Source: JAHDVS01 sp964370985
Lineage (GTDB): Bacteria > Actinomycetota > Thermoleophilia > Gaiellales > Gaiellaceae
Direction: 5' to 3'
Length of the DNA stretch: 64,000 nt
NCBI GenBank assembly: GCA_964370985.1
Contig: CAYJLE010000013.1
Span: 9,988-73,987 of the forward strand
Shown here: positions 40,686-48,485 of the stretch, in pieces
Layout: every line of letters starts with the position of its first letter
How positions within the stretch are numbered: position 1 is the stretch's first letter
The notes under the pieces: generated by a model
Seen by the model: only the letters and a program-made list of their open reading frames with translations
Databases searched by the model: none
Told to the model about the DNA's origin: nothing
Program-made: the position numbers and the translations under genes

Positions 40686-41936
40686 GTGACCGCCGCGCTG
40701 CCCGCCGCCCGCGGAGGGCCCGCGCGTCTCGCAGCCCACCCCGCGCTCCTCCTGGGCTGCGGCACGCTGCTGCTGACCGCAGCGGCCGTCGGAGCAGCGG
40801 TGCCGCGGACCTCGCCGCTGTCGCCCGACCATTCCGGCACGGCCGGCTGGCTCTCGTGGCTGTATCTCGCGGCGGCCGCGCTCGCGTTCGCCTCCTACGC
40901 GGCCGCGCTCGTGCCGCTGTCGCGCCGAGCGGCCCCGCTGCGGGCGGTGCTCGTACTCGCCGCCGGCATCCAGATCGTGGCCCTGGCGGGCCCCGTGCTG
41001 CTTTCGACCGATGTGTACACGTACTGGGCCCGGGCTCGCGTCGCCGTCGTCCACGGCGGCAACCCGTACGTGCAGCCCCCGAGCCGCTATCCCGGCGATC
41101 CGGCTCTCGAGCGGATGGGGGCGAGCTGGCGCGACCGCCCGACGGGGTACGGGCCCGCGTTCACGCTCGTCTCGGAGGGCCACGCCGCGGTCGCGGGGGA
41201 GTCTCCCCGCCGGGCCGCCCTCCTCTACCGCATCTCCGCCGCCGCCGCGATGCTCGCGCTCACCGGCCTCGCTGCGCTGCTGGCCGCGAGGGCAGCCCTG
41301 GCCGCCGCGTTCGTCGGCTGGAACCCCGTGCTCGCCCTGCACTTCGCCGGCGGCGGGCACAACGACGCGTGGGTGATGGTGCTCGTGCTCGGTGCGCTCG
41401 CCCTCGCCGCGCGGGGCCGGCCGCGAGCGGGCGGCGCCGCGTGGGCCGGTGCGATCGCGCTGAAGTGGTTCCCGGTCGTTCTGCTGCCGCTCGTCGCCCT
41501 CGAAGCGCGCCGCCACGGACGGCCGCTGGGCGCCGTCGGCTTCGCGATCTCGGCCGCCGCCCTCGCAGCCGCCGCCACGTGGCGCTACGGCGACGAGTGG
41601 CTCCGGTCGTTCGCGACGTTCTCGGGGCAACTCAGCCGCACGACGTCGCTCGCGCCGGCTTCCTGGCTGACCGCGGCCGGCGTGCCCGAGACCGCTGCGA
41701 TCGCCGCCCTCGGAGCCCTCTTCGCGGCCGCCTACGCGTGGCTCCTGCGCGAGGCCTGGCGAGGCCGGGCCCGGCTGGGTGTGTGCGCGGCGGCGATGCT
41801 GCTCTCGACCTCGTGGCTCGTCCCTTGGTACGCGGTGTGGGTTGTCCCGCTGGCGGCGATCGAGGAGGACCGCCTCGCACGCGGGCTCGCCCTCGTCGTG
41901 TCGGCATACCTGCTGCGCGGCGCCGTGCCCCTGTAG
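40686..41936 (+). CDS. GT-C fold polyprenyl-phosphate mannosyltransferase (DUF2029/MptB-like)
   Basis: A 416-residue integral membrane protein with about ten or more segments. The GT-C acidic loop motif is STDVYTYWARARVAVVHGGN followed by PYVQPP, as in MptB/PimE-type enzymes using polyprenyl-phosphate sugars. GGHNDAWVM and SLAPASWL are further family features. It probably transfers mannose to an envelope glycolipid or glycan on the outer face. The start GTG 40686 lies 11 nt after the PBP stop, so co-expression with wall synthesis is likely. The acceptor is unknown. Confidence 0.8.
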   Translation: MTAALPAARGGPARLAAHPALLLGCGTLLLTAAAVGAAVPRTSPLSPDHSGTAGWLSWLYLAAAALAFASYAAALVPLSRRAAPLRAVLVLAAGIQIVALAGPVLLSTDVYTYWARARVAVVHGGNPYVQPPSRYPGDPALERMGASWRDRPTGYGPAFTLVSEGHAAVAGESPRRAALLYRISAAAAMLALTGLAALLAARAALAAAFVGWNPVLALHFAGGGHNDAWVMVLVLGALALAARGRPRAGGAAWAGAIALKWFPVVLLPLVALEARRHGRPLGAVGFAISAAALAAAATWRYGDEWLRSFATFSGQLSRTTSLAPASWLTAAGVPETAAIAALGALFAAAYAWLLREAWRGRARLGVCAAAMLLSTSWLVPWYAVWVVPLAAIEEDRLARGLALVVSAYLLRGAVPL

Positions 41937-41939
41937 ATT
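41934..41939 (+). promoter_or_regulatory. -10 box for moeA
   Basis: TAGATT, overlapping the stop of the preceding gene and lying 10 nt before GTG 41950. It implies a leader of only a few nt. Confidence 0.4.
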
Positions 41940-41949
41940 CCCTCCCACC

Positions 41950-43155
41950 GTGGGAAGCCTGATCCTGATCGAGGAGGCCCAGCGGCTCGTGCTCGAGCGC
42001 GCGTCGCGGCTTCCTGCGGAGCGAGTGCCGATCGAGCGTGCGTACGGCCGCGTGCTGGCCGAGGCCGCGGCGTCGACCTGCGATCTACCGCCGTTCCCGA
42101 GCTCCGCGATGGACGGCTACGCGCTGTGTGCCGCCGATACGGCCACCGCACCGGTGACGCTCCCGCTCGGCGGCCGGGTGGCAGCGGGCAGTCCTGCGAG
42201 CGGCCCGCTCCCCGCGGGCCATGCGATGGGAGTCGCGACGGGCGCCGTGGTTCCCGACGGCGCCGACGCGGTCGTGCCGCTCGAGCTCGTGACCGAGGAG
42301 GACGGCAAGGTACGGATCGCGGAGGCGATCCCCCCAGGGGCGAACGTCCGCCCTCGCGCGGGCGATGCCGCCGCCGGTGCGGCAGTTTTGACCGCGGGCA
42401 CGGTGCTCGGTCCGGTCCAGGTCGGTGCGCTGGCAGCCGCGGGAGTGACCGAAGTCCAGTGCGCCAGGCGGCCACGGGTCGGGATCCTGGTCACCGGCTC
42501 CGAGCTCCGGCCGCCGGGGAGCCCGCTCGGGCCCGGCGAGATCTACGAGTCGAACGGTCTGATGCTGGCTGCTCTGCTCGTATCGGCGGGTGCGGTGCCG
42601 GCGCAGCTCGGAACGGTCGCTGACGATCCCGACGAGCACCGCACCGCGATGGAGCGCGCCCTGCTCGGCTTCGACATGCTCGTTACCTCCGGCGGGGTGT
42701 CCGTCGGCCCCCACGATCTGGTGCGGAGCACCCAGGCCTCGCTGGGCGTCACGGAGGTGTTCTGGGGCGTCGCGGTCAAGCCCGGCAAGCCCGTGGCGTT
42801 CGGTGTCCGACGCGACCACCTGGCCTTTAGCCTGCCGGGCAACCCCGTCTCCGCGCTCGTGTGCTTCGAGCTGTTCGTGCGGATCGCGATCAACGCGCTC
42901 CTGGGCGTGGCCGACCCGCTACCGGCGTTCGCCTGGGGTCGCCTCGCCGAGCCGGCTGCCAGGAACGGCAGCCGCGACGAGTTCCTCCGAGCCCGGGTGG
43001 TACGGACGTCCACCGGCCCGAGCCTGACCCGCGCGGGTGGGCAGGAGTCGCACATGATCGTCGCCGCAGGCCAGGCGGACGCCCTGGTCCACGTCCCGCG
43101 CGGGGACGGGGAGCTCCCGGCCGGCAGCGGGGCCCGCTACATCCCGCTCGGCTAA
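41950..43155 (+). CDS. moeA: Molybdopterin molybdenumtransferase MoeA
   Basis: A 401-residue MoeA. FPSSAMDGYALCAADT, VATGAVVPDGADAVVPLE, GILVTGSELRPPG, GPGEIYESNG, TSGGVSVGPHDL, KPGKPVAFG and FSLPGNPVSALV are the standard motifs. It inserts molybdate into adenylylated molybdopterin to finish Moco. MoaC and Mog are encoded at 51-52 kb. The start is GTG 41950. It is convergent with the M28-like gene, separated by a hairpin. Confidence 0.93.
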   Translation: MGSLILIEEAQRLVLERASRLPAERVPIERAYGRVLAEAAASTCDLPPFPSSAMDGYALCAADTATAPVTLPLGGRVAAGSPASGPLPAGHAMGVATGAVVPDGADAVVPLELVTEEDGKVRIAEAIPPGANVRPRAGDAAAGAAVLTAGTVLGPVQVGALAAAGVTEVQCARRPRVGILVTGSELRPPGSPLGPGEIYESNGLMLAALLVSAGAVPAQLGTVADDPDEHRTAMERALLGFDMLVTSGGVSVGPHDLVRSTQASLGVTEVFWGVAVKPGKPVAFGVRRDHLAFSLPGNPVSALVCFELFVRIAINALLGVADPLPAFAWGRLAEPAARNGSRDEFLRARVVRTSTGPSLTRAGGQESHMIVAAGQADALVHVPRGDGELPAGSGARYIPLG

Positions 43156-43166
43156 CGCAGCTAGCC

Positions 43167-43183
43167 GGAAGCGGTCAGCTTCC
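43167..43183. terminator. Hairpin between convergent moeA and M28-like genes
   Basis: A perfect 6-bp stem GGAAGC/GCTTCC (43167-43172 with 43178-43183) around a 5-nt loop, 11 nt after the moeA stop and overlapping the end of the M28-like gene. There is no T-run, so it is at best a weak bidirectional terminator. Confidence 0.35.
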
Positions 43184-45031
43184 CGCAGGCCTGTCGCGGC
43201 GCCGGCGAGCGGCGCGCGCTCCTCTGCGGATCGCGGCCCGAACCGGACCCCGCGGAGGGCGCTCGGCGGCCGTCGGGTAGGGCGCGTAGCGGCCGAAGAG
43301 GACAGCCCCGATCTGAGCGGCCGCCGCCCCCCAGACGAGGAAGCAGCCGAGCAAGGCGGTGGGCGCGTAGCCGGTCGTGAACAGCGTCGCGACGTACCAC
43401 GGGGCGTCGAACCCGAGCCCGTAGCGGGTCGCGAACGCGGCGACCAGCCCCGCCGGGCCGGCGAAGCCGAGCGCATACAGGAGGGCTCGAGCGGGGACGG
43501 GGCGGTCGCGGAAGTGCGGAGCCCAGAGCCACGCGTGCAGGGACGGGAGGAAGAAGATCAGTGCGAAGGCGTTCGTGAGCGCGACCGCGAGCCCGACGGC
43601 GCTGAGGGCGAGCATGGCGACCAGGTGTCCCCCGAGCTCGTCGGCTCGCTCGACGGGGCTGTGCGGGATGAGGCGGGCGCGGGTGAGCAGCCAGCCTCCG
43701 AGCGCGAGTGCGCCGAGACCCAGGAGAGCCTCGAGCGGCCAGGCCGTGGCAGCCGCCGTGTCCGGCGCGAGCGGGCGTGGAGTCCCGCCCGGAAACGCTC
43801 CGGCGGCGGTGAACAGCGCCCCGAGCGCCCCGAGCCAGAGCCACGCGAGGAGCCTGCTGCGGAAGCTGCGCAGCGCGCCACCGAGGACCAGTCCGCGCCT
43901 GCGAAGGCGTGCGAACAGATCGAGCGTGGCGAGCAGCGCGGGAGCGAGCGCGACCACCAGCACGAACTGGATCCCCGCGCCGCGGATGAAGCGGCCGCCC
44001 AGGTAGACGAAGGAGGCCGTGCCACGGGTCGTCTCGGCAGCCGCGTCGAGCGAGACGACGAGGGACTGGGCGGCGCGCCCGAGCACGCCCAGCTGCTCCA
44101 CCGCGAGAGCCGTGTCTCCACGCGGCGGGGGCGGCCGGCCGGAGGTCGAGGTGAGCGTCACGGCCGAGACGTCGGCCGCGAGGAAGGGGGCGTGATCCTG
44201 GAGGCTGAACGGGAACGCGAGATCGAGCAGCTGCTCGGCGGCGCTGGGAAGGGCAGGGGCGACACCCGTCTGGTCGAGCACGCTCGCCTCGGCCGTGGCC
44301 AGCAGCACCCCGGTCGGGGATCGGGGGCTGTCCCCGCCGAGCTCGAGCCGTGGCGGCCCGGCGCCGCCGAGGGCGTCGAGATTGACGACCGCGAGCGTCG
44401 GGCCCCGGAGGTCGTCGCGCTCGGCGAGGGCCGCTGCGCCGAGGTTGCCCCAGGCTCCGCCGTCGGTCGACGCGAACACGATCGTGTGGGAGACGGTCAG
44501 CGTCGAGAGGTTGCGCGCGAGCTCGATCAGAGCCGCGGTACCCGACGCGTTGTCGTCGAGGCCCTGCGACAGGCCCAGGTTGTCGCGGTGGGCGAGCACG
44601 AGGATCGTCTCCGGCGAGCGCTGCGACCCGACCTGGAGCGGGCGGGCGAGGAGGTTCGTCAGCGTCACGGTTCCGAGGCCGGGGATCGTCCGGGTGAACG
44701 TCTGGCGCTCGACGCGGAGGTTGTAGGCGGCGAGCTGCCCCTCGACCCAGCTGGCGGCCGCGCGACCGCCGGTGCTGCCGGGGCTGCGATCGGGGTAGGC
44801 CTCCGCGAACGAGCGTGCGAGCTGCTCCGCCACGGCCTCGTCGAACGAGGGCGGCAGGGTGGGCCGGGGCAGCGGCGCCGGCCGCCCGACGGTGAACGCC
44901 GCAACGGCCAGCGGAACGGCGACGAGGGCCCAGGCGGCGCGGTAGATCCGGCCGCTCACCGGCCGCTCGACTGAGCCGCGACGGGGCCTGCGCCGCCGGT
45001 TGGCAGCCGGGCGTGGCGGAGAGGCGACCAT
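43175..45031 (-). CDS. M28-family peptidase-like multi-pass membrane protein (degenerate active site)
   Basis: A 618-residue protein. One N-terminal membrane anchor is followed by an extracytoplasmic M28 aminopeptidase-like domain (about 70-320), then roughly seven membrane segments. Zn-ligand positions are partly kept: VLAHRDNLGLSQGLDDNASG (H and D), NLDALGG and DHAPFLAADVS. The catalytic DGEExGLxGS motif reads TDGGAWGNLGA, so both glutamates, including the general base, are missing. It is likely a binding or altered-activity protein. The start ATG 45031 lies before an Arg-rich segment; TACTAT is 13 nt upstream. It is divergent from the response regulator. Confidence 0.78.
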   Translation of the reverse strand: MVASPPRPAANRRRRPRRGSVERPVSGRIYRAAWALVAVPLAVAAFTVGRPAPLPRPTLPPSFDEAVAEQLARSFAEAYPDRSPGSTGGRAAASWVEGQLAAYNLRVERQTFTRTIPGLGTVTLTNLLARPLQVGSQRSPETILVLAHRDNLGLSQGLDDNASGTAALIELARNLSTLTVSHTIVFASTDGGAWGNLGAAALAERDDLRGPTLAVVNLDALGGAGPPRLELGGDSPRSPTGVLLATAEASVLDQTGVAPALPSAAEQLLDLAFPFSLQDHAPFLAADVSAVTLTSTSGRPPPPRGDTALAVEQLGVLGRAAQSLVVSLDAAAETTRGTASFVYLGGRFIRGAGIQFVLVVALAPALLATLDLFARLRRRGLVLGGALRSFRSRLLAWLWLGALGALFTAAGAFPGGTPRPLAPDTAAATAWPLEALLGLGALALGGWLLTRARLIPHSPVERADELGGHLVAMLALSAVGLAVALTNAFALIFFLPSLHAWLWAPHFRDRPVPARALLYALGFAGPAGLVAAFATRYGLGFDAPWYVATLFTTGYAPTALLGCFLVWGAAAAQIGAVLFGRYAPYPTAAERPPRGPVRAAIRRGARAARRRRDRPAGS

Positions 45032-45043
45032 TCGGGCGGGGGC

Positions 45044-45050
45044 TATAGTA
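45044..45050. promoter_or_regulatory. Overlapping divergent -10 boxes (response regulator / M28-like)
   Basis: TATAGTA at 45044-45050 contains plus-strand TATAGT and minus-strand TACTAT. The plus box lies 7 nt before the ATG of the 11-codon leader ORF at 45057. The minus box lies 13 nt before the M28-like ATG 45031. Both are near-consensus. Confidence 0.55.
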
Positions 45051-45056
45051 GTTGGG

Positions 45057-45092
45057 ATGGTTCCGCGGCTGCGCAGCTCCGGGCGCCCGTAG
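45057..45092 (+). CDS. Candidate 11-residue leader peptide upstream of the response regulator
   Basis: ATG 45057 opens MVPRLRSSGRP and stops at TAG 45090-45092, 4 nt before the response-regulator ATG 45097. It sits 7 nt downstream of a TATAGT -10, so it could itself be the leaderless start of the message. Re-initiation after its stop could deliver ribosomes to the regulator gene. It is too short to judge by codon use. Confidence 0.35.
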   Translation: MVPRLRSSGRP

Positions 45093-45096
45093 CGCC

Positions 45097-45792
45097 ATGG
45101 CCGGCGGTGCAACCATCCTTCTCGTGGACGACGAGGAGTCGGTCCAGAAGCTCCTCACCTACCCGCTCGAGCGGGAAGGCTTCAGAGTCGTGCAGGCGCG
45201 CAACGGCGAGGAGGCGCTGGAGCGTTTCGAAAGCGAGGACGTCGACCTGATCGTCCTCGACCTGATGCTGCCGGTCCTCGACGGCCTCGAGGTCTGCAAG
45301 CGGGTGCGGGCAATCAGCCCCGTGCCGATCATCATGCTGACCGCTCGCGACGACGAGGTGGACAAGGTGCTCGGGCTGGAGATCGGCGCCGACGACTACA
45401 TCACGAAGCCGTTCTCGATCCGCGAGTTCCGCAGCCGCGTGCGGGCGCTGCTGCGTCGGGCGCAGCTCTCCGCCGCGGAGCCGCGAGGCGAGGCGATCGA
45501 GCACGACGGGCTGCGGATCGACCTGTCGCGGCGCGCCGTCGAGGTGCGGGGCGCGCCCGTCACGCTCACGTACGCGGAGTTCGAGCTGCTGAGGGCCCTC
45601 GCCGGCCAGCCCGGCCGCGTGCTCTCGCGCGCCGCCCTGCTCGAGGCGCTCTGGGGGAGCTCGGACTTCCGGGATCCGCGGACGATCGACGTGCACATCC
45701 GCCATCTCCGGGAGAAGATCGAGCGGGACCCGCGGGAGCCCGAGTACGTGTTCACGATCCGCGGGGTCGGATACCGCTTTCGCGACCGGTAG
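45097..45792 (+). CDS. OmpR-family response regulator (MprA-like)
   Basis: A 231-residue regulator. The receiver domain has acidic pocket VDDEES, phosphoacceptor Asp in LIVLDLMLPVLDGLEV, conserved Thr in IIMLTARDDE and Lys in DYITKPFSIRE. The winged helix includes VTLTYAEFELLRALAGQPG, FRDPRTIDVHIRHLREKIE and FTIRGVGYRF. It pairs with the kinase downstream, and the order regulator-kinase-HtrA protease resembles mprA-mprB-pepD of mycobacteria, an envelope-stress system. The start is ATG 45097; a TTG further upstream is too close to the -10. Confidence 0.93.
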   Translation: MAGGATILLVDDEESVQKLLTYPLEREGFRVVQARNGEEALERFESEDVDLIVLDLMLPVLDGLEVCKRVRAISPVPIIMLTARDDEVDKVLGLEIGADDYITKPFSIREFRSRVRALLRRAQLSAAEPRGEAIEHDGLRIDLSRRAVEVRGAPVTLTYAEFELLRALAGQPGRVLSRAALLEALWGSSDFRDPRTIDVHIRHLREKIERDPREPEYVFTIRGVGYRFRDR

Positions 45793-45803
45793 CGTTGAGA
45801 CGG

Positions 45804-47219
45804 GTGCCTCGCCTCCGGAGCTTGAGCGTCAAGCTCGTGGCGATCCTGCTCGCCGTCGTCACGGTGGCGCTCGGGGTCCTCTACTTCGCCGTGGTTCCCC
45901 GCCTCGAGTCCCAGCTCGTCGAGGAGAAGCAGGCCGAGCTGAGCTCGGGGGCGCAGGCGCTCGCCATCCAGCTCGAGATCGGAAGCACGCTCAGGCTCTC
46001 CGAGCAGCTCGCCCTCGCCGCGGCGCAGGCGAACGCGAGAGTCGTGATCCTGAGCCGGCTCGGGTCGGGCGGGTTCGGGATCTTCGCGGACTCGAGCCCG
46101 GTCGTCTCGGAGGACATCGCGCGCGATCCCGTCGCTCGGGCTGCGGCCGCGACCGGCCGGATCGCCACCGGGCGGGTCGAGCGCGAGGGGCGGGAGCTGG
46201 CGGAGGCCGCCGTGCCGTTCCCCGTCAACGACGACTACGTGCTCTTGCTCTCGGCGCGGCTGGGCGACACGCTCGCGAGCGTCGACCTGCTGCGACGCAG
46301 CTTCCTCGTCGCCGGCGCGATCGCCTTCGCGGTCTCCGGTCTCGCGGGCACGATGGCGGCGTTGAGGTTGACACGGCGGATCCAGCGACTCGAGGCCGGC
46401 GCGGTGCGGATCGCGGGTGGGGACTTCGGCGTGGCCTTGCGGGACGACAGCCGCGACGAGCTGGGCGAGCTCGCGCGGACATTCGACCGGATGCGCGACC
46501 GCCTATCGCACGTCGACCGGGCCCGGCGGGAGTTCATCGCGAACGCCTCCCACGAGCTGCGCACGCCCCTGTTCGCCCTGGGCGGGTTCCTCGAGCTGCT
46601 CGCGGACGACGACGTTGACGAGCGCGACCGGCGCGACTTCCTCGACACCGCTCGCAGCCAGGTCGAGCGGCTGACGGGGCTGGCCACCGACCTCCTCGAT
46701 CTGTCGCGCCTCGACGCGGACCAGGTCGGCTTCGACTTCGAGCCGATCGAGCTGGGCGAGGCGGCGGAGTCGCTCGCCGCGGAGCTCGGGCCGCTTGCGG
46801 AATCCAGCGGCCACCGGCTGGCCGTCACCGCGGCCAAAACCGCGTACGTGCTCGCCGACGAGGAGCGGGTGCTCCAGATCGGGCGGTCGCTCGTCGAGAA
46901 CGCGCTGCGCCACACTCCACCGGGCACCTCGGTGGAGATCCACACGACCGTGTGGGTGGATCGCGGGGTCATGTCCGTTCGCGACGACGGCCCCGGCATC
47001 CGCCCGGATGACCAGGAGCACGTGTTCGAGCGGTTCTTCCGCGGCGCGGGCGGCGCCGCGTCGGGGAGCGGGATCGGGCTGTCGATCGCGCGGGAGCTCG
47101 CTCGCCGGATGGGCGGGACGATCGAGCTCCGCTCTCGCCCGGGTGAGACCACGTTCACGCTGACGCTGCCCGGGGCCGCGAACCCCGCCCCGTTTCCACG
47201 TGAAAACGTGGCCGTCTAG
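45804..47219 (+). CDS. HAMP-domain sensor histidine kinase (MprB-like)
   Basis: About 471 residues. One membrane segment (VAILLAVVTVALGVLYFAVV) leads to an extracytoplasmic sensor of about 130 residues, a second membrane segment (FLVAGAIAFAVSGLAGTMAA), HAMP (RIAGGDFGVALRDDS), HisKA with the phosphohistidine in IANASHELRTPLFAL, and HATPase with ENALRHTPPG, DDGPGIRPDD and SGIGLSIARELARRMGG. The start is taken as GTG 45804; TTG 45795 is possible. It is coupled to the response regulator. The end of the gene carries the palindromic site at 47192. Confidence 0.9.
   Translation: MPRLRSLSVKLVAILLAVVTVALGVLYFAVVPRLESQLVEEKQAELSSGAQALAIQLEIGSTLRLSEQLALAAAQANARVVILSRLGSGGFGIFADSSPVVSEDIARDPVARAAAATGRIATGRVEREGRELAEAAVPFPVNDDYVLLLSARLGDTLASVDLLRRSFLVAGAIAFAVSGLAGTMAALRLTRRIQRLEAGAVRIAGGDFGVALRDDSRDELGELARTFDRMRDRLSHVDRARREFIANASHELRTPLFALGGFLELLADDDVDERDRRDFLDTARSQVERLTGLATDLLDLSRLDADQVGFDFEPIELGEAAESLAAELGPLAESSGHRLAVTAAKTAYVLADEERVLQIGRSLVENALRHTPPGTSVEIHTTVWVDRGVMSVRDDGPGIRPDDQEHVFERFFRGAGGAASGSGIGLSIARELARRMGGTIELRSRPGETTFTLTLPGAANPAPFPRENVAV
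47192..47207. other. parS: parS-like palindrome inside the kinase gene
   Basis: GTTTCCACGTGAAAAC is a near-perfect inverted repeat centred on CACGTG. The ParB site consensus is TGTTTCACGTGAAACA, and 11 of 16 positions match, including the whole CACGTG and the flanking TT/AA bases. It is the only CACGTG I noticed with T-rich and A-rich arms. It is 14 kb from parB, within the range for parS. It also encodes the last residues of the kinase. Confidence 0.35.
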
Positions 47220-47222
47220 TCC

Positions 47223-48461
47223 ATGAGCGCACCGGGACGCAGGGGTCTGCCCATGCTGGCCGCCGCCGCGCTCGCGGTCGCGGCAGCGGGGGGCGCGACC
47301 GCGATCGTCGTCGGCAAGGCCGCCGGTTGGCTCGACGGCGAGACGGTCGTGCTGCGGGAGGCGAGCGACACCATGCCGGGCGAGGCGGCGCCCAGCGCAG
47401 ACGCGACCGCCGGCTCGGGTGACTCCTTCGATCCCGCCGCGATCTACCACGATCGCTCGGCCGGCGTCGTGACGATCCACGCGACCCTGCCCGACGACGG
47501 GAGCGGCGAGGGGGCCAGCCAGGTGCAGGGCTCCGGGTTCGTCGTCTCCGAGGAGGGCGTGATCTTGACCAGCTCGCACGTGATCACGAACGCCGGCGAG
47601 GACGCGAGCGCCGAGGGCGACGTCGGCGGCGCGACCGAGGTCTACGTCGAGTTCCAGGATGGAGACCGGGTCGAGGCCGCCATCGTCGGCTGGGATATCT
47701 TCGACGACGTCGGCGTCCTGCGAGTCGATCCCGCGGATCACGCGGTCGCGCCCGTGCCGCTCGGGGACTCGAGCAGCGTGGTTGTCGGCGACCCGGTGGC
47801 GGCGATCGGCAGCCCGTTCGGCCAGGTCGGCTCGCTCGCGGTCGGCGTCGTGTCGGCGACGGAGCGCGCCGTCAGCTCGCTGACGAGCGTCTACAGCGTC
47901 GTCGGCGCGATCCAGATCGATGCGCCGATCAACCGGGGAAACTCCGGCGGGCCGCTCTTCAACGCCCGGGGCGAGGTGATCGGGATCAACGCCCAGATCC
48001 GCAGCGAGTCGGGGAACGCGGAGGGAGTCGGGTTCGCGATCCCGATCAACGCGGCCCGCCGCTCGATGGAGCAGCTACTCGAGTACGGGCGTGTGAGGTA
48101 CGCATGGCTGGGCGTCACGACCCAGACCCTGACGCCTTCGATCGCTGGCGAGCTCGGCTACGCGGAGACGGCCGGGGCCGCCATCCAGGAGGTCGTTCCG
48201 GGCAGCCCGGCCGAAAAGGCGGGGCTGCGGCCCGGCGGCGAGCAGGTGCGAGTCGAGGGAGTCGGCTTCCGGGCCGGCGGCGACGTGATCGTCGCCATCG
48301 ACGGGACGCCCGTCGAGACCACCGAGGATCTGATCCGGATCGTTGCGGGGGTTCTGTTCCCGCGCGAGACGGCCGAGTTGGTCGTGCTGCGCGACGGCAA
48401 GCGCATCGCCGTCCCCGTGGTGCTGGCGGAGCGGCCCGTCAACCCCGACGCGGCCCGCTGA
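47223..48461 (+). CDS. HtrA/DegP-type serine protease with PDZ domain (PepD-like)
   Basis: A 412-residue membrane-anchored protease. An N-terminal anchor (MLAAAALAVAAAGGATAIVV) and a linker are followed by a trypsin-like domain with catalytic His in LTSSHVI, Asp in FDDVGVLRV and Ser in NRGNSGGPLF, then one PDZ domain (YAWLGVTTQTLTPSIAGEL to GDVIVAIDGTPVETTEDL). It degrades or refolds misfolded exported proteins. It directly follows the two-component genes, so it is a likely target of that system. ATG 47223 is 3 nt after the kinase stop. Confidence 0.93.
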   Translation: MSAPGRRGLPMLAAAALAVAAAGGATAIVVGKAAGWLDGETVVLREASDTMPGEAAPSADATAGSGDSFDPAAIYHDRSAGVVTIHATLPDDGSGEGASQVQGSGFVVSEEGVILTSSHVITNAGEDASAEGDVGGATEVYVEFQDGDRVEAAIVGWDIFDDVGVLRVDPADHAVAPVPLGDSSSVVVGDPVAAIGSPFGQVGSLAVGVVSATERAVSSLTSVYSVVGAIQIDAPINRGNSGGPLFNARGEVIGINAQIRSESGNAEGVGFAIPINAARRSMEQLLEYGRVRYAWLGVTTQTLTPSIAGELGYAETAGAAIQEVVPGSPAEKAGLRPGGEQVRVEGVGFRAGGDVIVAIDGTPVETTEDLIRIVAGVLFPRETAELVVLRDGKRIAVPVVLAERPVNPDAAR

Positions 48462-48485
48462 GCCGTCGCTATCCTGCGCCTTCCG

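Noticed and set aside
45052..45096. TTG 45052 as the response-regulator start
   Set aside because: It lies 2 nt after the -10 box, upstream of the expected transcription start, and adds 15 non-conserved residues.
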